Source of the DNA: CAZSTA01 sp964609495 [NCBI: uncultured bacterium]
GTDB lineage: Bacteria; CAZSTA01
Direction: 5' to 3'
Length of the DNA: 16,796 nucleotides
Assembly: GCA_964609495.1 (NCBI GenBank)
Contig: CAZSTA010000067.1
Coordinates: 1-16,796, forward strand
Shown: positions 6,933-15,119 of the stretch, piece after piece
Layout of the letters: each line of letters opens with the position of its first letter
Numbering within the stretch: position 1 is the stretch's first letter
Position numbers and translations under genes: made by a program
The notes under the pieces: generated by a model
What the model was told of the DNA's origin: nothing
What the model saw: the letters and a program-made list of their open reading frames with translations, nothing else
Databases searched by the model: none

Positions 6933-8987
6933 TTAACCCTCCTCAGATATTCTTATATTTCTAAGCTCTCTTCGGAAGGGTTTGTAAGGTTTGCCACCCC
7001 CCTCGAAGAATCTGTTATAGAACTCTAAGAACGTCAGCCTTGCTGGGTGAATGAAAGCCCCCAGGATATTTATGGCGAAGTTAAAGATATGCCCTATGAT
7101 GAGAACGATTATGCTTATAAGAGGATTTCCGATAACTACCAATGCCAAGATGTTGATGACCATCGCAGTTCCCGAGGTCGTCAATCCCAAAACTAAAAGG
7201 CGCGAGTAGGATAGAACATCGCCGAGGAAACTTGCTATACCATAGGGACTTATGATTCCATAAAGTCCTATAATCCACGTCCCTATTTTGCTGATAATAC
7301 TCGTCTTAAATCTGAACTGGGCCGCTAGCATTCCCCCTAAACTACCTATTACCAGTATCTTCCCGAAAGTAATAATCGAGGGTGAAATGGCTGGTGGCTT
7401 GGCTAAGAGTATAGAGAGGATGAAGGGAAGCCCTATTATAATGATGCCTGGTAAGAAGAGCAGCCAGGTCAACTGGTCTCCCAAGGCAGAAAGCTTCCTT
7501 CCGTTCCTCCAATTATCATAGAATTTGATAGCGATTCCCAATAGCTGGTTTATAACTCCAATAAGCCAGACGACTCCTAGAAGGATCATTAACCTCTCTA
7601 TAGGATCGATAACCATCAGGGTCTTTCTCAAATTGATAAGGAGGCGGAAGATAGCGATCTCGGTCGAGAGATAATCTTCGGTTAAGAGGTCTCCTGCCCA
7701 GTTGCCGGTGATGATTCCTATGATCAGCGTTGATATGCCTGTCAGGAAGAAGAGTTGGAAGAACTTCTTCTCTCCCTCATTAAGTTTGTACTTCCTCATA
7801 AAGAGCAAACAGAGAACGCTTAAAATCGTCCCATAAAGCACATCGCCGAAGCAGAGTCCGAAGAATATACAGAAGCTCAGAGCAGAAAGCGGCGTAGGAT
7901 CAACTGAGTGATAGTCGGGCGATCCAAAAAGCCCCGTTAAGAACTCGAAGGGGCGAAGGATTTTAGGATTCCTGATCTCTACGGGAACATCATCCTCTTC
8001 ACTTGGCAGATCAAAGAGCATCTCTACATCTGGAAATTCCCCTTCAACTGCGCTCTTTATAGCAGGCTCTTCCTCTTTCCTAATCCACCCTTCTAGGATA
8101 AAAGCCCTCTTGGTATTAGCTAGAGTCTTATGAGCTTCTAATTTCTCTTTCTCCGCAACTAAATTGTCATGGAGAGCCCATAACTTGGGTCGAACAGGTA
8201 GCAACTCCGCACTCTTCTCCTTCAGCTTTAAGATATTCGCCTCCACTAGCTTCACTTCATCCCTTATTTCATCCAATACCTGGCGGGGAGTTCCTTTCAA
8301 AGAGGGGGGGAAGGATATTGAAGAGAAGTTATATTTACTCAACAGAGGGGATATCCCCTCCTCATCCTCCTTCAGGTATATCAGGAGGAGGTATTTATCA
8401 CGCTGTTCCTCTCGAACTGTATTGATATATATCCTATCAGCGATCTCGGGATCTAACTCATTGAGAAATTGATCCTCTAATCTAGAGAGCATTACCCCGA
8501 TCTGAGTTTGCGTCCGTTTCGATTCCCCCAATTCCTCGAGAGGAATATCGAGATCGATCCAAGGGATCAACTCTCCTTCTATACTTCTTAACCTATCCCT
8601 TTCCGAGGAGAGTTCGGATATCTCGTTCTCTAGCTCTCTACATCTTTGATGGATGAAGCTCTTATCAATTTTTAAAGCCTCTTCATAATCGGATTTGGAT
8701 ATCTCAACTTGATTTGAGAGAAAACCCTCGATGAAGCCAACGCTTTTGTTCTCGACCTTATTTAGATAGTTGATCGTCCAATTTAGGTGTGAAATCTCAA
8801 GCTCTACTTCGGTTATATCTGGATCACCATTTACTATAGGATCATCATCTATAAGATCTGATTCTGCCAGTTGTCCCCTAATATCCACTAAATGAATAGA
8901 CCCTAACTTTTGAAGAAAGGAGATCATAGCGTCTTTCTTAGAGATAGGACCTACTAAGGTCACCTTTTTCATCTTGACGATCGCCAT
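6933..8987 (-). CDS. atpI: V/A-type ATPase subunit I (membrane a-type stator)
   Basis: This 684-residue stator subunit forms the ion half-channels next to the K ring and anchors the peripheral stalks. Residues 1-340 are cytoplasmic with long charged coiled-coil stretches. From about 345 (RPFEFLTGLFGSPDYHSVDPTPL) the chain enters a C-terminal domain with seven to eight membrane helices. The key channel arginine is Arg596 in LGDVLSYSRLLVLGL. The family's ending RLTFLEFYNRFFEGGGKPYKPF is intact. The ATG follows the atpH stop with no gap, and AAGGAGG inside the end of atpH serves as its ribosome binding site, so the two are probably translationally coupled. Confidence 0.96.
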   Translation of the reverse strand: MAIVKMKKVTLVGPISKKDAMISFLQKLGSIHLVDIRGQLAESDLIDDDPIVNGDPDITEVELEISHLNWTINYLNKVENKSVGFIEGFLSNQVEISKSDYEEALKIDKSFIHQRCRELENEISELSSERDRLRSIEGELIPWIDLDIPLEELGESKRTQTQIGVMLSRLEDQFLNELDPEIADRIYINTVREEQRDKYLLLIYLKEDEEGISPLLSKYNFSSISFPPSLKGTPRQVLDEIRDEVKLVEANILKLKEKSAELLPVRPKLWALHDNLVAEKEKLEAHKTLANTKRAFILEGWIRKEEEPAIKSAVEGEFPDVEMLFDLPSEEDDVPVEIRNPKILRPFEFLTGLFGSPDYHSVDPTPLSALSFCIFFGLCFGDVLYGTILSVLCLLFMRKYKLNEGEKKFFQLFFLTGISTLIIGIITGNWAGDLLTEDYLSTEIAIFRLLINLRKTLMVIDPIERLMILLGVVWLIGVINQLLGIAIKFYDNWRNGRKLSALGDQLTWLLFLPGIIIIGLPFILSILLAKPPAISPSIITFGKILVIGSLGGMLAAQFRFKTSIISKIGTWIIGLYGIISPYGIASFLGDVLSYSRLLVLGLTTSGTAMVINILALVVIGNPLISIIVLIIGHIFNFAINILGAFIHPARLTFLEFYNRFFEGGGKPYKPFRRELRNIRISEEG

Positions 8988-9311
8988 CTATATACCTTCC
9001 TCCTTCATTATCCTAGCGACGATGATCTCTATAGCTTTTGACATTCGCCTATTTCCTTTTTTCAATAGCTCCTCTTTTTCCCTCTCCCCCTCCTCTCTGA
9101 TCTTTTTACTCTCCTCCTCTACCTCTCTTTTTGCCAGGTTTAGAATTGATTCAGCCGCTTCCTTAACCTTTTCCTCAGCTTCCTTCTTGTTCTTAGCCAC
9201 CTCATCCCTAGCTCTTTGGAGGATATTCTCTGCCTCTCGTTTAGCTTGATCTATAATTGTATCTGCGTTCTGCTCGGCCTCACGTACCTCCTTTAAAGCT
9301 TCGAGCGCCAA
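8988..9311 (-). CDS. atpH: V/A-type ATPase peripheral-stalk subunit G/H (coiled coil)
   Basis: This 107-residue protein is almost entirely a charged, Ala/Glu/Lys-rich coiled coil (for example EAEQNADTIIDQAKREAENILQRARDE), as in the G or H subunit that pairs with E in the peripheral stalk. It is the first gene of the ATPase operon, the position used by Thermus and many archaea. The start is a TTG at 9311, supported by GAGGTGAG 6-7 nt upstream; no ATG lies close to the natural N-terminus. A 179-180 nt leader is predicted from the promoter at 9497-9525. Coiled-coil sequence alone is weakly diagnostic, so the name rests largely on position. Confidence 0.87.
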   Translation of the reverse strand: MALEALKEVREAEQNADTIIDQAKREAENILQRARDEVAKNKKEAEEKVKEAAESILNLAKREVEEESKKIREEGEREKEELLKKGNRRMSKAIEIIVARIMKEEGI

Positions 9312-9356
9312 AACTTCTCACCTCGCTAAATTGGCGTATTATAAACATACCAAATT

Positions 9357-9381
9357 CAAGTCAGGCCATCGACCTGACTTG
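9357..9381 (-). promoter_or_regulatory. Perfect 9-bp dyad in the ATPase operon leader
   Basis: CAAGTCAGG and CCTGACTTG flank a 7-nt centre (CCATCGA on the plus strand). In RNA this is a stable hairpin about 45 nt before the atpH start, with only a weak U-rich run after it. As DNA it is a symmetric 25-bp site covering the place where a -35 box would lie for the isolated TATAAT at 9338-9343. It may therefore be an operator or activator site instead of an attenuator. The sequence cannot decide between these. Confidence 0.5.
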
Positions 9382-9496
9382 GAATAATAGCTACTTCCCA
9401 ACTGGTTAATATTCTGAGTCCATTTTAAGCAAATGCTCTCACCACTTAGGAATTTAATCCCGTGTTCAATCGAATTAGCTTTTATAACTAAGATTA

Positions 9497-9525
9497 AGTT
9501 TATCATATTTAGAGGGATTTGTCAA
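9497..9525 (-). promoter_or_regulatory. Predicted sigma70-type promoter of the ATPase operon
   Basis: On the minus strand there is a consensus -35 TTGACA (9520-9525), a 17-nt spacer, and a -10 TAAACT (9497-9502) preceded by TGA, an extended -10 element. The flanks are A+T-rich. Transcription would start near 9490 and give a leader of about 180 nt before the atpH TTG. No other well-formed promoter was seen between the PHP gene and the ATPase genes. Confidence 0.65.
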
Positions 9526-9645
9526 TACTTTTTCCTACTTAGGATAAGGGAGGAAATTATATCTTGAACTCCCTAGCGAAAAACTAAGAATAACAAGTTA
9601 TTCACTTGAAGTTAATTATGTAAACTTCTCCGTATGCGTTTCACC

Positions 9646-9685
9646 TAAAATAGAAGAGCTAGGAGATAAAAAACCTCTAGCTCTT
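9646..9685 (-). terminator. Rho-independent-type terminator after the PHP gene
   Basis: On the minus strand, 23 nt after the PHP stop codon, a 9-bp perfect stem (AAGAGCTAG with CTAGCTCTT; arms 9677-9685 and 9654-9662, loop 14 nt) is followed by CTATTTTA. The U-run is short, so efficiency may be moderate. It would end the rseP-priA-def-fmt transcript before the ATPase promoter. Confidence 0.6.
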
Positions 9686-9708
9686 TACAAACAATATAAT
9701 ACCCTATT

Positions 9709-10482
9709 TTATCTTTCTACCGGTAATTCCACATCCTCATCAGTTCCACCCTCTTGCTTTACAAGATCAGCCGCCCATTTCGTATCGCACAAGGTCGCGG
9801 GGATATAAGGAAATTTCTCTGTAGAGCCAGGGGTAATAGCGTGTCCATCTGAACCGATAACGATCTTCGCTCCTGCTCTCAATAATTCCTTCACCAAAAG
9901 ATGATAGGTATCAGCAAGCCCCATGCTTCTCCAAACCCAAAAGTGGGAGAAGCAATTTGATACCTCCACTATTGTATTGGTCTGGGCGGCAACCTCGGCG
10001 AACTCTCGAAGGTAGCCATCTGGTAGCTCATCGAGTCGCTCTATCATAGATCTAGGAGCATCCCAAGGATGAAGTATAACTCTCACCTCGGGATTCCTAG
10101 CCGCTTCGAGCAACATCCGATGGCAATAGTCTATCGGATCATCTTCGCAAGGTATCTTGGGTAAGACTGACTTGCAATGAGGAGCGACACTTATATAATC
10201 CAGCACCTCTTTTATCTCATCAAGTTTTGGGCAATCTATCTCCCCTTTGTCATCGGCTAACTCTATCTCACAGGAGAGATATATTTTGAGGGGCCAATTC
10301 CCTTTATCGATCTCCTCGCGCGCGGAGAAGAAGTGATCAATACCTCTGCTCTCGAAGTAATGATCTGTTATCCCCAGATGAGTATAACCCCGCTTAGCAT
10401 ACTCCTCGACCGTCCTCTTAAGATCTAATTCTCCATCTGATCTATTCGTATGCAGGTGAAAATCTATAGTATCTAGTAGCAA
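9709..10482 (-). CDS. PHP-domain metal-dependent hydrolase (histidinol-phosphatase-like)
   Basis: PHP-domain proteins are metal-dependent phosphoesterases with a distorted TIM barrel. From the chosen start the product is 258 residues. Metal-ligand motifs in order are DFHLHT (His9, His11), GITDHY (Asp40, His41), APHCKS, ILHPWD, and near the end GSDGH. The frame extends to a TTG at 10536, which would overlap the preceding gene by 38 nt. The TTG at 10482 is preferred because GAGGGGGGTGA lies just upstream, it follows the preceding stop by 16 nt, and it puts the HxH motif at the expected N-terminal place. Substrate is unknown; histidinol phosphate is possible, but no his genes are nearby. It ends the operon. 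Confidence 0.85.
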   Translation of the reverse strand: MLLDTIDFHLHTNRSDGELDLKRTVEEYAKRGYTHLGITDHYFESRGIDHFFSAREEIDKGNWPLKIYLSCEIELADDKGEIDCPKLDEIKEVLDYISVAPHCKSVLPKIPCEDDPIDYCHRMLLEAARNPEVRVILHPWDAPRSMIERLDELPDGYLREFAEVAAQTNTIVEVSNCFSHFWVWRSMGLADTYHLLVKELLRAGAKIVIGSDGHAITPGSTEKFPYIPATLCDTKWAADLVKQEGGTDEDVELPVER

Positions 10483-10498
10483 ATAGTCACCCCCCTCT

Positions 10499-11134
10499 CT
10501 ATCTCCTATAATAAGGGATTTCTCTTGTTCGAACAAAGTAATCGGTCATCGTTGCTGGAACGAGGATACCTCCTATTCCCATCCCTCCTCTTCCCATCTC
10601 CACCTCCACGATCTCCATATTCTGCACATCAGTAGAGGTAGTAATATATCTCTGCACATAATCGCCGACTAGAGGTCCCAGCATGTTAGCCCCGATTATC
10701 GCTAATAAGATAAGACCTAGGCTGAATCGTCCCGTGCCAAGTATGATGAAGAGGAATAGCACTGAAGATAGCAGGTTGGCTACTGCGATGCTGGTGCCAC
10801 AGCGACGATGAATGGCTAGGTCCTTATCTCCTCGAGACATCCTATTTAAACCTATCCTGGCGGCATTCTCGATAATCTGGGGAGGAACGGCCGATCTGAT
10901 GGTGAAACCATCAGAATGAGCTATACCACCCATCTGCTGAGGACCAAATTGCTCCTCAATCACATTGATCGTGGCATGCTCTAAAGCGTGATTGCGGCGA
11001 AGTCGTTTATCCCCTGCTATTTTAAATATCTGGGTTGGAGCACTAAGCAGAGTGAATATGGATTGAGCGAAGAATCCAGCCAGGATAAAGGGCATTATCA
11101 ACATAAGTAATATCAAAAGTGGAAATACTAACAC
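10499..11134 (-). CDS. DUF6391-like membrane protein with HxxEH motif
   Basis: This 211-residue protein has no established function. It has a hydrophobic N-terminal segment (about 3-32), a cytoplasmic-looking middle part, and two further membrane helices (about 114-133 and 136-157). The middle part begins RRNHALEHATINVIEE, where His49-Ala-Leu-Glu52-His53 is an HxxEH arrangement, and continues with His73 and LAIHRRCGT (His109, Cys112). The NHALEHAT and AIHxxCGT signatures recall the DUF6391 family. The cluster of His, Glu and Cys suggests a metal site, as inference only. The start is a GTG with AGGAGA 7 nt upstream, 4 nt after fmt, in the position occupied by a membrane zinc peptidase-like gene in some other bacterial def-fmt operons. 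Confidence 0.75.
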   Translation of the reverse strand: MLVFPLLILLMLIMPFILAGFFAQSIFTLLSAPTQIFKIAGDKRLRRNHALEHATINVIEEQFGPQQMGGIAHSDGFTIRSAVPPQIIENAARIGLNRMSRGDKDLAIHRRCGTSIAVANLLSSVLFLFIILGTGRFSLGLILLAIIGANMLGPLVGDYVQRYITTSTDVQNMEIVEVEMGRGGMGIGGILVPATMTDYFVRTREIPYYRR

Positions 11135-11138
11135 CTAT

Positions 11139-12074
11139 TCATCTCCTTCTTCCCAAGACCTCACCAACCTCTGGTCTGTAACCTCTGATGAACTCGCTTG
11201 TCTTCATCCTCCGCTTTCCAGCAGGTTGAAGCTCGGATATCGCCAGCATCCCTTCCCCTGTCGCCACCTTTAACTTCCCCTCTGCTATATCTATTATCTC
11301 TCCTGGCAAGTGCTTCTCCGAGGAAGCGGTAATTACCTCAGCTTCCCCAATTATGATCCTTCTCCCTTTATAATAGGTAAAAGCAGGCGGATGGGGATCG
11401 AAAGCTCTGATCCTCCTCTCTATCGCGGGGGCAGGGAGCGACCAATCTATCAAAGTTTCGCCTTTGTCTATCTTATGAGCATAGGTAGCCTGGCTATGAT
11501 CCTGAGATATACGAGGCGCCCTTCCTTCCGCTATCAAGTCGATCGCCTTCAGCAATAATTCTGGGGCTAATCTGGATAATTTATCGTGTAAAGTTCCATA
11601 AGTTTCCTTGGGATCGATCTCTATCTCCTTCTGGAGGATTATGTCCCCTTCATCCAGCCCCTTTGCCATATACATAATCGTTATTCCGGTGACCTTCTCC
11701 CCATTTAAAATGACTTGCTGAATAGGGGCTGCACCCCGATAGCGAGGAAGCAAAGAGGCATGAACATTAATACATCCATACTTCGGGATCTCTAGGACAG
11801 GGTGCTTGAGTATCTGTCCAAAGGCCGCGACCGTTATCAGATCGGGTTTGAGACCCCTTAATTCCTCAACAATTTCGGAAGCCTTTTGGGGTTGGTTTAT
11901 GGGAAGAGCATATCTCAAAGCCATCTCTTTGATGGGGGAGGATCTCATCTTATATCCTCTTCCGTGTGGTCTATCAGGTTGAGTCACGACCTTGAGCACC
12001 TGATGCTCACTCTCTATAAGGGCTTGTAGGGAAGGAACTGCGAAATCGGGGGTCCCCATAAAGACGATGCGCAT
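11139..12074 (-). CDS. fmt: Methionyl-tRNA formyltransferase
   Basis: This enzyme formylates initiator Met-tRNA using 10-formyl-tetrahydrofolate. The 311-residue, full-length product opens with MRIVFMGTPDFAVPSL. The N-terminal catalytic domain has NVHASLLPRYRGAAPIQ (from 103), giving catalytic Asn103 and His105, and GLDEGDIILQ with Asp141. The C-terminal tRNA-binding domain follows from about 205. The ATG abuts the def stop codon with no gap; AGGGTGA inside the end of def is the ribosome binding site. Pairing with def, which later removes the formyl group, is a classic bacterial arrangement. Confidence 0.97.
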   Translation of the reverse strand: MRIVFMGTPDFAVPSLQALIESEHQVLKVVTQPDRPHGRGYKMRSSPIKEMALRYALPINQPQKASEIVEELRGLKPDLITVAAFGQILKHPVLEIPKYGCINVHASLLPRYRGAAPIQQVILNGEKVTGITIMYMAKGLDEGDIILQKEIEIDPKETYGTLHDKLSRLAPELLLKAIDLIAEGRAPRISQDHSQATYAHKIDKGETLIDWSLPAPAIERRIRAFDPHPPAFTYYKGRRIIIGEAEVITASSEKHLPGEIIDIAEGKLKVATGEGMLAISELQPAGKRRMKTSEFIRGYRPEVGEVLGRRR

Positions 12075-12596
12075 TTAAGATATCACCCTGGCCTCTTTAT
12101 CTTCTCTATTCTTTCTATGCCATCTCCTCATCTTCTTCTCGATCGTCTCTCTCATAGCTTGCCCGACTTTATCGATTATCAAAATCCCGTCCAAATGCTC
12201 GATCTCGTGAACTAAAGCCCGAGCCTTTATATCACAAGCCTCGATAGTAACTTCTTCTCCCTCTGAATTTAACCCTTTAACTACGACTCTCTGAGGGCGA
12301 CATATCTCCACCTCTATCTCAGGAAAACTCAAACATCCCTCCTCTAAGGTAGCTTCTCCCTCGCTCTCGATCAACTCGGGATTTATCAGGACGATCAAAT
12401 CCTCCTCAACATCAATGACGATTATTTGCTCCAATACTCCAACCTGAGGAGCCGCTAAACCAGCTCCGGGAGCGGCATACATAGTTTGGATCATATCATC
12501 TATCAAGGCCTTGGTTCTTTCCGTGATATTCTCTACAGGCTTAGATTTCTTCCTTAGAATAGGATCTCCAAATTTTCGTATCTCCAGGATAGCCAT
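12075..12596 (-). CDS. def: Peptide deformylase
   Basis: This metalloenzyme removes the formyl group from the N-terminal methionine of new proteins. All three motifs are present in 173 residues: GAGLAAPQ (44-51), EGCLS (86-90, metal ligand Cys88) and HEIEHLDG (130-137, ligands His130 and His134 with catalytic Glu131). A basic C-terminal helix follows. GGAGTG lies about 8 nt before the ATG. It is 23 nt after priA and abuts fmt. Confidence 0.97.
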   Translation of the reverse strand: MAILEIRKFGDPILRKKSKPVENITERTKALIDDMIQTMYAAPGAGLAAPQVGVLEQIIVIDVEEDLIVLINPELIESEGEATLEEGCLSFPEIEVEICRPQRVVVKGLNSEGEEVTIEACDIKARALVHEIEHLDGILIIDKVGQAMRETIEKKMRRWHRKNREDKEARVIS

Positions 12597-12619
12597 TATC
12601 CAAACACTCCTTTGAAATT

Positions 12620-15088
12620 TTACATCATCCCTAAGGGATCAACATCTATTTCCAGCTTGACTCTCCCCAACGATGAGCCAATCCTTTTTAAACTCGACCT
12701 TATAAGGTCATTCATATCTTCGACCCTCTCCCCTTTGAGAGTTATCAGCCAGCGATAGCGGTTCTTGAGTTTAGCAAGAGGGGCTTGAGTTGGTCCCAAT
12801 ATCTCGATATCATCCAGCTCTTCCCTGACTTCGCTCAAAAAGAGCTTCATTCTCCCTGCCGCTTCTATCACTGCCTTCTCCTGAGGATGAGTGAGTAGTA
12901 AATTTATGAAGTGAGAAAAGGGGGGATATAGCAATTCTTCCCTTAATCTCATCTCTTGTTCGTAAAAAGTCTCATAATCGTGAGTCCTAGCCGCCAATAT
13001 ACTGTAGTGATCAGGGGCATAGGTCTGAATTATAACCTCTCCTAATTTGCTACCTCTTCCCGTTCGTCCCGCGACCTGAGTCAGAAGTTGGAAGGTTCTC
13101 TCCGCCGCTCTGAAGTCGGGTAAATTCAGGGCTGTATCAGCAGTTATTACTCCCACCGTAGTTACCTCGGGGAAGTCCAACCCCTTAGCGATTATCTGCG
13201 TTCCTACTAGGATATCTATCTCCCTCTTCTTAAAAGATCCGAGCATAGAGCTATGAGCGCCCTTTCTGGTTGTAGTATCGGCATCTAACCGTAATACTCG
13301 ACCTTGCGGAAATTTCCTCTTCAGCTCCTCTTCAACTCGCTGGGTTCCTATCCCAAAGTGGCGGATATATCTGCTCGAACATCTGGGACAGACATCTGGC
13401 GCTTGTCGGGAATACCCACAGTGATGACAACGCAGATCTTTGTCGGTGAAGTGATAGGTAAGAGAGACTTGACAATGAGGACAGCGAGGGACATATCCAC
13501 ACTCTCTGCACAGGATAAAGGAGGCATATCCTCGCCGATTGAGAAATAAGATCGCCTGCTCCTTCTCCTCAAGGCAGCGGTTAAGGGATTGGGTTAATCT
13601 TCGGCTGAAGATACTCCTATTACCTTGTTTCAACTCCTCTCGCATATCCACGATCTCGACTGCGGGGAGAGGTCTCGCCTCTATTCTCTCCGGCAGTATC
13701 GCGAAATCGTATCTTCCTTGCCCTGCGGAGAAGCGAGATTCTAGAGATGGCGTCGCGCCTCCTAAGATCACCACTGCACCCGATAATTCCGCTCTCTTTA
13801 CCGCCACCTCTCGAGCATGGTAGCGCGGGACAGTATCCTGCTTGTAGGAGGTCTCATGCTCCTCATCTATAACGATTAACCCCAACCTCTTCAGAGGAGC
13901 GAAGATAGCACTACGAGCGCCAATAGCTATATCCGCCTCCCCTTCCTTGAGGCGACGCCATTGATCATATCTCTCCCCTATAGACAACTGACTATGTAGG
14001 ATCGCGATCCGTTCTCCAAAGCGGGAACGGAATCTCCCGATCATCTGAGGAGTAAGGGATATCTCTGGCACCAGGACTATAGCTTGCTTCCCTTGCTCCA
14101 ACACCTTAGCTATAGCTCGGAGATAAACCTCCGTCTTACCGCTTCCAGTTACCCCTTGTAGGAGGATAACTCTACTATTTTCGTCCCTCAGTCCTTCCTC
14201 TATAAGCTGTTCGGCTTTATTTTGAGCCTCGGTCAGCTCGAAGTGCTGATCCTTCTCCACAAAGATTCCATCTATAAAAGGATTCCTCTTAACCTCGATC
14301 TTTTCTAGCAAGATCAATCCCTTTTCCTCCAAGGCTTTAAGAGGGGAGAGGGAGGTATCTGCCAATTCTAAAAGTTCAGATTTAAAATATCCATTAGGAT
14401 TAGCGAGGAGTAACCTCAATATCTTAATTTGCTTATCTGCTCTCTTCAAAGATTTGATCTCATCCTCTATCTCTTCTGGATCCTTTGCTAATTTCACTAT
14501 ATCTTTATATTTAACTTTGACTCCTTCATCTCCTAAGCGGGTTTCTATTCGGATTAGATCTTTCTCCTGTAAGGCTCTTAAAGAAGGATAGATATCCTTT
14601 GCCTCTATCTGCTCGACTAATTTGTCTAACTCTATCTCCCTATATTTCTCTAATATCCTCAGAACCTTGGCTCTTCTAGGGGCTTTGCTTTCTAAGAAGG
14701 ATATAACATCAAAGGGATTATCCGTATTTAGACGAACCACTCGATAACTTTTGATCCTGATCCCAGCAGGGATGGCTGCCTGAATCGCCTCTCCCCAAGA
14801 GCATAAATAATATTGAGCTATCCACTTGGTGAGCTTCAATATCTCATCATCTACCAGAGGTTTCTCATCTAAAACATCCTCTATCTCCTTGAGCTTCCCC
14901 TCCTCCAGCTCTGACTGATCGGCAAAATCAACAACATAGCCAGTAAACATCCTCGATCCAAAGGCTACTAGGACTCGCTTCCCCAAAGCCATCTCCATCT
15001 GTAAGTGAAGGGGAATGATATAGCTGAATAATTTATTTACAGGTAGAGGTATAGCTACTACAGCATATTTAGGAGATTTGTTGATCAT
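12620..15088 (-). CDS. priA: Primosomal protein N' (replication restart helicase PriA)
   Basis: PriA is a superfamily 2 3'-to-5' DNA helicase that recognises stalled forks and reloads the replicative helicase. The 822-residue protein has the N-terminal 3'-DNA-binding domain (YAVVAIPLPVNKLFSY from 8), a winged-helix region, and the Walker A loop GVTGSGKT (312-319). The Walker B DEEH (408-411) comes next. A zinc-binding insert has eight cysteines (527, 530, 536, 539, 554, 557, 567, 570), followed by GTQIIAKGLDFP (629-640) and the arginine motif QVAGRTGRG (671-679). The start is set by the family N-terminus; its ribosome binding site is weak (GAGTG). It sits 31 nt after the radical SAM gene. Confidence 0.97.
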   Translation of the reverse strand: MINKSPKYAVVAIPLPVNKLFSYIIPLHLQMEMALGKRVLVAFGSRMFTGYVVDFADQSELEEGKLKEIEDVLDEKPLVDDEILKLTKWIAQYYLCSWGEAIQAAIPAGIRIKSYRVVRLNTDNPFDVISFLESKAPRRAKVLRILEKYREIELDKLVEQIEAKDIYPSLRALQEKDLIRIETRLGDEGVKVKYKDIVKLAKDPEEIEDEIKSLKRADKQIKILRLLLANPNGYFKSELLELADTSLSPLKALEEKGLILLEKIEVKRNPFIDGIFVEKDQHFELTEAQNKAEQLIEEGLRDENSRVILLQGVTGSGKTEVYLRAIAKVLEQGKQAIVLVPEISLTPQMIGRFRSRFGERIAILHSQLSIGERYDQWRRLKEGEADIAIGARSAIFAPLKRLGLIVIDEEHETSYKQDTVPRYHAREVAVKRAELSGAVVILGGATPSLESRFSAGQGRYDFAILPERIEARPLPAVEIVDMREELKQGNRSIFSRRLTQSLNRCLEEKEQAILFLNRRGYASFILCRECGYVPRCPHCQVSLTYHFTDKDLRCHHCGYSRQAPDVCPRCSSRYIRHFGIGTQRVEEELKRKFPQGRVLRLDADTTTRKGAHSSMLGSFKKREIDILVGTQIIAKGLDFPEVTTVGVITADTALNLPDFRAAERTFQLLTQVAGRTGRGSKLGEVIIQTYAPDHYSILAARTHDYETFYEQEMRLREELLYPPFSHFINLLLTHPQEKAVIEAAGRMKLFLSEVREELDDIEILGPTQAPLAKLKNRYRWLITLKGERVEDMNDLIRSSLKRIGSSLGRVKLEIDVDPLGMM

Positions 15089-15119
15089 AAGCCATCACAC
15101 TCAATATATATCCCAATAC

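Larger units (their letters stand above)
9312..9708. other. Gene-free regulatory region between the PHP gene and the ATPase operon
   Basis: These 397 nt are A+T-rich and contain no credible coding frame. From the PHP side they hold a terminator-like hairpin (9646-9685), then a perfect TATAAT on the minus strand at 9556-9561 with no good -35. Next come a well-formed promoter (9497-9525), a perfect dyad (9357-9381), another isolated TATAAT at 9338-9343, and the ribosome binding site of atpH. Between about 9385 and 9490 I see nothing I can name; no tRNA cloverleaf could be drawn. Confidence 0.75.

Noticed and set aside
9390-9480. Possible tRNA or small structured RNA in the gene-free region (AGCTA/TAGCT ends and a GTTCAATC motif)
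   Set aside because: No D-arm, anticodon arm and acceptor stem could be drawn together; the pairing is short and A+T-rich, as expected by chance.
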